From the NCBI GenBank assembly GCA_045636025.1, contig JAZTWP010000041.1, positions 1-8,483 of the forward strand: a DNA stretch of 8,483 nt, read 5' to 3'. Below the pieces are notes generated by a model that was given only the letters and a program-made list of their open reading frames with translations, searched no databases and was not told the origin of the DNA. A program made the position numbers and the translations under genes. The DNA comes from UBA1081 sp045636025. GTDB lineage: Bacteria > Bacillota > Clostridia > Oscillospirales > Acutalibacteraceae. Positions 5,936 to 8,483 of the stretch are shown here, piece after piece; the stretch's first letter is position 1, and each line of letters begins with the position of its first letter.

Positions 5936-6880
5936 ATGACAAACTGTTACATCACAAGGAACAACTACCTTGAGGAATTAACAGGGCCGGAACCCGGCTG
6001 CTGGGTTAATCTTATTAACCCCTCTGAATCAGAAATCAACAGGGTTTCCAACAAGTACAATCTTGACATTGATGCTCTTAAGGCTGCTCTCGACGCAGAT
6101 GAGCGTTCACGTATTGAGATTGAAGACAATTACACAATGATTCTTGTAAACATTCCCACAATAGAAACAGAAACGGAAACAGAGCTTTACAGCACAATTC
6201 CTCTTTCTATTATTGTTGTAAATGATGCAGTTATTACAGTCTGCAGTGAAGAAACTCCCATTCTCAAGCAGTTTGCGAACGGCAAGGTGAGAGATTTCTA
6301 CAGCAATATGAAATCACGTTTCATTCTGCAGATTCTTTACAAGACATCTTCACTTTTCCTGACATATCTTCGTCATATAGACAGAAAAAGTGAAAGCGTT
6401 GAAAATGAGCTTCACAAATCACAGAGAAACAAAGAGCTTATCGAGCTTCTCAAGCTTGAAAAATCCCTTGTTTACTTCACAACATCTCTCCGTTCAAACG
6501 AAGCAATTCTTGAAAAAATGCTCCGTCTTGAAATCATCAAGAAATACCCCGAAGATGTTGATCTTCTTGAAGATGTTATCGTTGAAAACAAGCAGGCTAT
6601 CGAAATGGCAAATATCTATTCAGGTATCCTGAGCGGAACAATGGACGCATTCGCATCTGTTATTTCAAACAACCTCAATATCGTAATGAAAGTGCTTTCT
6701 GTTATCACAATTGTACTTTCAATTCCCACACTTATATTCAGTGCATACGGTATGAACACAAACCTCGCAGGTATGCCCTTTGCACAGAGTCCATGGGGCT
6801 TTACAATAGTTGTTGTAAGTGCACTTGCAATATCAGTCACAGCAATGATTGTCTTTATGAAAAGCAAAATGCTCAAATAA
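5936..6880 (+). CDS. corA: CorA-family Mg2+/divalent cation transporter
   Basis: A 314-residue CorA-type channel, normally a homopentamer that imports Mg2+ (some members Co2+, Ni2+ or Zn2+). Residues 1-240 form the cytoplasmic alpha/beta domain and long stalk helix, including charged helices at about 145-225. TM1 spans about 250-270, followed directly by the signature YGMN at 271-274, whose GMN forms the selectivity mouth. A short loop and TM2 (about 288-308) follow, with a basic C-terminal tail (KSKMLK). Length is normal. The ATG at 5936 is chosen because AAAGGA (5921-5926) lies nine bases upstream; the in-frame TTG at 5903 lies within the leader hairpin. It is transcribed alone from the promoter at 5733 through the structured leader, and ends at the terminator at 6881. 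Ion preference is not readable from sequence, though the leader argues for Mg2+. Confidence 0.93.
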   Translation: MTNCYITRNNYLEELTGPEPGCWVNLINPSESEINRVSNKYNLDIDALKAALDADERSRIEIEDNYTMILVNIPTIETETETELYSTIPLSIIVVNDAVITVCSEETPILKQFANGKVRDFYSNMKSRFILQILYKTSSLFLTYLRHIDRKSESVENELHKSQRNKELIELLKLEKSLVYFTTSLRSNEAILEKMLRLEIIKKYPEDVDLLEDVIVENKQAIEMANIYSGILSGTMDAFASVISNNLNIVMKVLSVITIVLSIPTLIFSAYGMNTNLAGMPFAQSPWGFTIVVVSALAISVTAMIVFMKSKMLK

Positions 6881-6926
6881 AAAAATTACAGGCATCGGAA
6901 TTAACCGATGCCTGATTTTTTATTTT
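6881..6926. terminator. Bidirectional intrinsic terminator between corA and the dockerin-like gene
   Basis: A perfect 10-bp stem, CAGGCATCGG (6889-6898) / CCGATGCCTG (6905-6914) with loop AATTAA, is flanked by an A-run at 6881-6885 and a T-run from 6916. It begins right after the corA stop and ends before the stop of the convergent minus-strand gene at 6930, so it ends both transcripts. Confidence 0.95.
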
Positions 6927-6929
6927 GTT

Positions 6930-8153
6930 TTATCTGTAAATAACGTGGTCGGGGTTGTTTTCACGGAAATAAACTTTTGTTTCAACGTTCATTGTGTTTG
7001 TGATATCAACAGTGCCGTTTACCTTAAGAAGATTACCGTTATTTTTGAGAGTGAGAATCTGAAGAAGCACACCCATTGCACCGTCTGCAAGAGCTTTTGC
7101 GGGAATATCAATATCCATACCCATTCTCATCATCATCTGATATTTGAGATTATGAACTGTACCTACGGGGACATTTGTTTCGGGATAGAAATAAATTGTG
7201 ATAAAACATCCGTCATACTTAAGTGTCTTGGGAGTCATTGAAATTTCACATTTGCCAAGATCTTCCATGCCGTTTACACCTTCAAAAGATGAGTTAGTTG
7301 CAAGCATTTCTTCAACGTCTGCTTCCTGAAGAGAATTGAAAGCCTTTGCAACATTAAGATTGTCAAATCTGCCGTCAAGACTTCCTTCAAGTGAAACTGA
7401 TTCGGAATTGAAATATACAGTTATTGCATCAAGACCTGTAACAGTTTCTTCATAAAGCACTCTGTCACCGACAGTAGATTTTCTTGTGTATGTGAAAGTC
7501 TGATTCTTTTTTATTTCAACTTTGCTTATGTCTGAAACAGCAGCCAGACAAGCAAGATCGTTACCGATTACAGGGTAATTATCTTTTGTTTTTATAGCTG
7601 TACGTGATGTTGCGTATGTTGCGTTCTTATCACCTTTTGATGCTGTGAGTTCTTTGCCGAAATCATAGCCTGACATACTGCTGTCATACTCAGCATAAAG
7701 ACCGAGCTGACGGTTCATTTCACTTACAACATTGCCGTTGTCTTTGTATGTAACATCCTTAATCTCATCAATTACAGACTCATAGAACTTATACTCAGCA
7801 GGTTTGATACTGTTGATCATTGTAAGGAAATAATCATATTTTACTGACTTGAAATAATTATCTGAAGTCTCAAGCTGAGCTGCTATTCTGAGAAATACTC
7901 TTGCATCGATAGCGGTAATCATGCCGTCACCGTCAGCGTCATAAATATTTTCATTCACATCGTCTTTTTTAAGACCTGCAGAGTAAAGAAGAACATCTCT
8001 TGCATCTGATGCAGTTATATTTTCAAGTTCCTGACACACAGCCTTTGCAGCTGCAATCTCTTCAGGAATTTCAACTGTATCCTGTGCAAATGCAATTGTG
8101 AACATTGAAATGAAAAGAACTGCTGCACAAAAAACAGAAATAAGCTTTTTCAT
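6930..8153 (-). CDS. Secreted protein with degenerate dockerin-like domain
   Basis: A 407-residue protein with a clear Sec signal peptide (MKKLISVF, hydrophobic to about 22, AFA|Q cleavage after residue 23). Residues 45-95 form a dockerin type I-like pair: ITASDARDVLLYSAGL (46-61) and ITAIDARVFLRIAAQL (79-94) are visible copies. Only the second is preceded by a full calcium loop, DADGDG (72-77) with D83; the first lacks the acidic loop. The remaining 310 residues are probably beta-rich and contain no enzyme motif I recognise. The protein is likely exported or surface-associated; a true cohesin partner cannot be shown. The start at 8153 is chosen over the in-frame ATG at 8171 because GGAGA (rc of 8161-8165) lies seven bases before it and inside the longer reading. 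Its promoter is at 8190-8218 and it shares the terminator at 6881 with corA. Confidence 0.82.
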   Translation of the reverse strand: MKKLISVFCAAVLFISMFTIAFAQDTVEIPEEIAAAKAVCQELENITASDARDVLLYSAGLKKDDVNENIYDADGDGMITAIDARVFLRIAAQLETSDNYFKSVKYDYFLTMINSIKPAEYKFYESVIDEIKDVTYKDNGNVVSEMNRQLGLYAEYDSSMSGYDFGKELTASKGDKNATYATSRTAIKTKDNYPVIGNDLACLAAVSDISKVEIKKNQTFTYTRKSTVGDRVLYEETVTGLDAITVYFNSESVSLEGSLDGRFDNLNVAKAFNSLQEADVEEMLATNSSFEGVNGMEDLGKCEISMTPKTLKYDGCFITIYFYPETNVPVGTVHNLKYQMMMRMGMDIDIPAKALADGAMGVLLQILTLKNNGNLLKVNGTVDITNTMNVETKVYFRENNPDHVIYR

Positions 8154-8189
8154 AATGTAGTCTCCGTTCATAAATTTTATTACTTATAC

Positions 8190-8218
8190 ATATTAACACA
8201 AAATTTTTGTTTTGTAAA
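8190..8218 (-). promoter_or_regulatory. Sigma-A-type promoter of the dockerin-like gene
   Basis: On the minus strand, TTTACA (8213-8218), a 17-base spacer and TAATAT (8190-8195). The spacer holds a 13-base palindrome, ACAAAATTTTTGT (8198-8210), which could be an operator but may be chance in AT-rich sequence. Confidence 0.65.
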
Positions 8219-8241
8219 CACCGATATTTATATTTTTACTA

Positions 8242-8270
8242 TTGATATTCTTAAATTTTTTCTGTATAAT
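8242..8270 (+). promoter_or_regulatory. Near-consensus sigma-A promoter for the Fe-S scaffold gene
   Basis: TTGATA (8242-8247), exactly 17 bases, then perfect TATAAT (8265-8270). The start point near 8277 gives a leader of about 46 bases. The leader contains a small GATAA/TTATC hairpin (8279-8283/8287-8291). The near-consensus match implies strong basal expression. Confidence 0.82.
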
Positions 8271-8322
8271 AACTAAGTGATAATTTTTATCGGATGTTAA
8301 TAACCGAAAGGAGATAATCAAA

Positions 8323-8483
8323 ATGACTTATTCACACGAAGTATTAGAAATGTGCAAAGTCAACAAAGGACCCAACCACGGTCCCGCACCCATCCCCGAA
8401 GAAGGCAAATGGGTTAAGGCTTATGACGTAAAGGACATTTCAGGTTTCACACACGGTATCGGCTGGTGTGCTCCTCAGCAGGG
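8323..8483 (+). CDS. Probable NifU-like iron-sulfur cluster assembly scaffold protein, N-terminal part
   Basis: The first 53 codons are present and the frame is open to the window end. A strong AAAGGAG (8307-8313) lies nine bases before ATG. The start MTYSHEVLEMC, the block GPNHGPAPIPEEGKWVKAY (16-34) and GFTHGIGWCAPQQG (41-54) match, from memory, a clostridial family annotated as iron-sulfur cluster assembly scaffold protein, often followed by a GGGtGRT protein gene. Cys49 would be one of the cluster-binding cysteines. The protein is cytoplasmic and has no signal peptide. The assignment rests on recognising this N-terminus; the diagnostic downstream cysteines fall outside the window. Confidence 0.65.
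   Translation, partial: MTYSHEVLEMCKVNKGPNHGPAPIPEEGKWVKAYDVKDISGFTHGIGWCAPQQ

Noticed and set aside
8291..8306. Operator-like dyad CGGATGTTAATAACCG before the Fe-S scaffold gene
   Set aside because: The dyad has a central mismatch and a wobble pair and matches no operator I know; it overlaps the start of the ribosome site region and may be chance.

Overview
The window looks like chromosome from a low-to-moderate GC Firmicute, most likely a gut or anaerobic Clostridia member of the Ruminococcaceae/Oscillospiraceae type. Support comes from AGGA/GGAG ribosome sites, sigma-A promoters with 17-base spacers, A/T-flanked terminators, a dockerin-like secreted protein, a DUF1846 protein and TGTAGGG-ended palindromic repeats. 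The placement is inferred from gene content; no rRNA or other marker gene is present.

Layout: (1) Bases 1-110 are the right part of a hairpin-rich palindromic repeat. (2) 172-1890 (+) is a GH36-type alpha-galactosidase-like glycosidase without a signal peptide. (3) 1924-2001 is a complete 78-base palindromic element with 28-base inverted ends. (4) 2071-2685 (+) is an AT-rich orphan lipoprotein that meets the next operon at a bidirectional terminator. (5) 5555 down to 2716 (-) is a compact run: DUF1846 protein, MscL channel with an added C-terminal zinc ribbon, and an EamA/DMT transporter. MscL and EamA are separated by one base. (6) 5733-6880 (+) is a CorA-type magnesium/divalent cation transporter behind a leader of about 170 bases. 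(7) 8153 down to 6930 (-) is a secreted protein with a degenerate dockerin-like domain. It shares a convergent terminator with corA. (8) 8323 to the window end (+) is the start of a probable NifU-like iron-sulfur scaffold protein behind a near-consensus promoter.

The most interesting region is the corA leader. It holds a short ORF with its own ribosome site, encoding the 19-residue peptide MVPDACPETGIPPKRRIAE. An acidic/proline-rich start followed by a PPKRR basic patch recalls the layout of the Salmonella MgtL leader peptide, which controls a Mg2+ transporter. The ORF is almost exactly enclosed by a 9-bp stem, and its stop codon lies at the base of a possible attenuator hairpin. Part of the RNA also resembles the 3' segment of the Mg2+-sensing M-box, but no M-box 5' half is visible. 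My reading is a candidate Mg2+-responsive leader-peptide or RNA switch; it is inference and needs comparative and experimental confirmation.

The other genes are mostly separate transcription units: sugar breakdown, osmotic release and export, ion uptake, a surface protein and Fe-S assembly. No phage, integrase, IS transposase, CRISPR array, tRNA or rRNA was seen.
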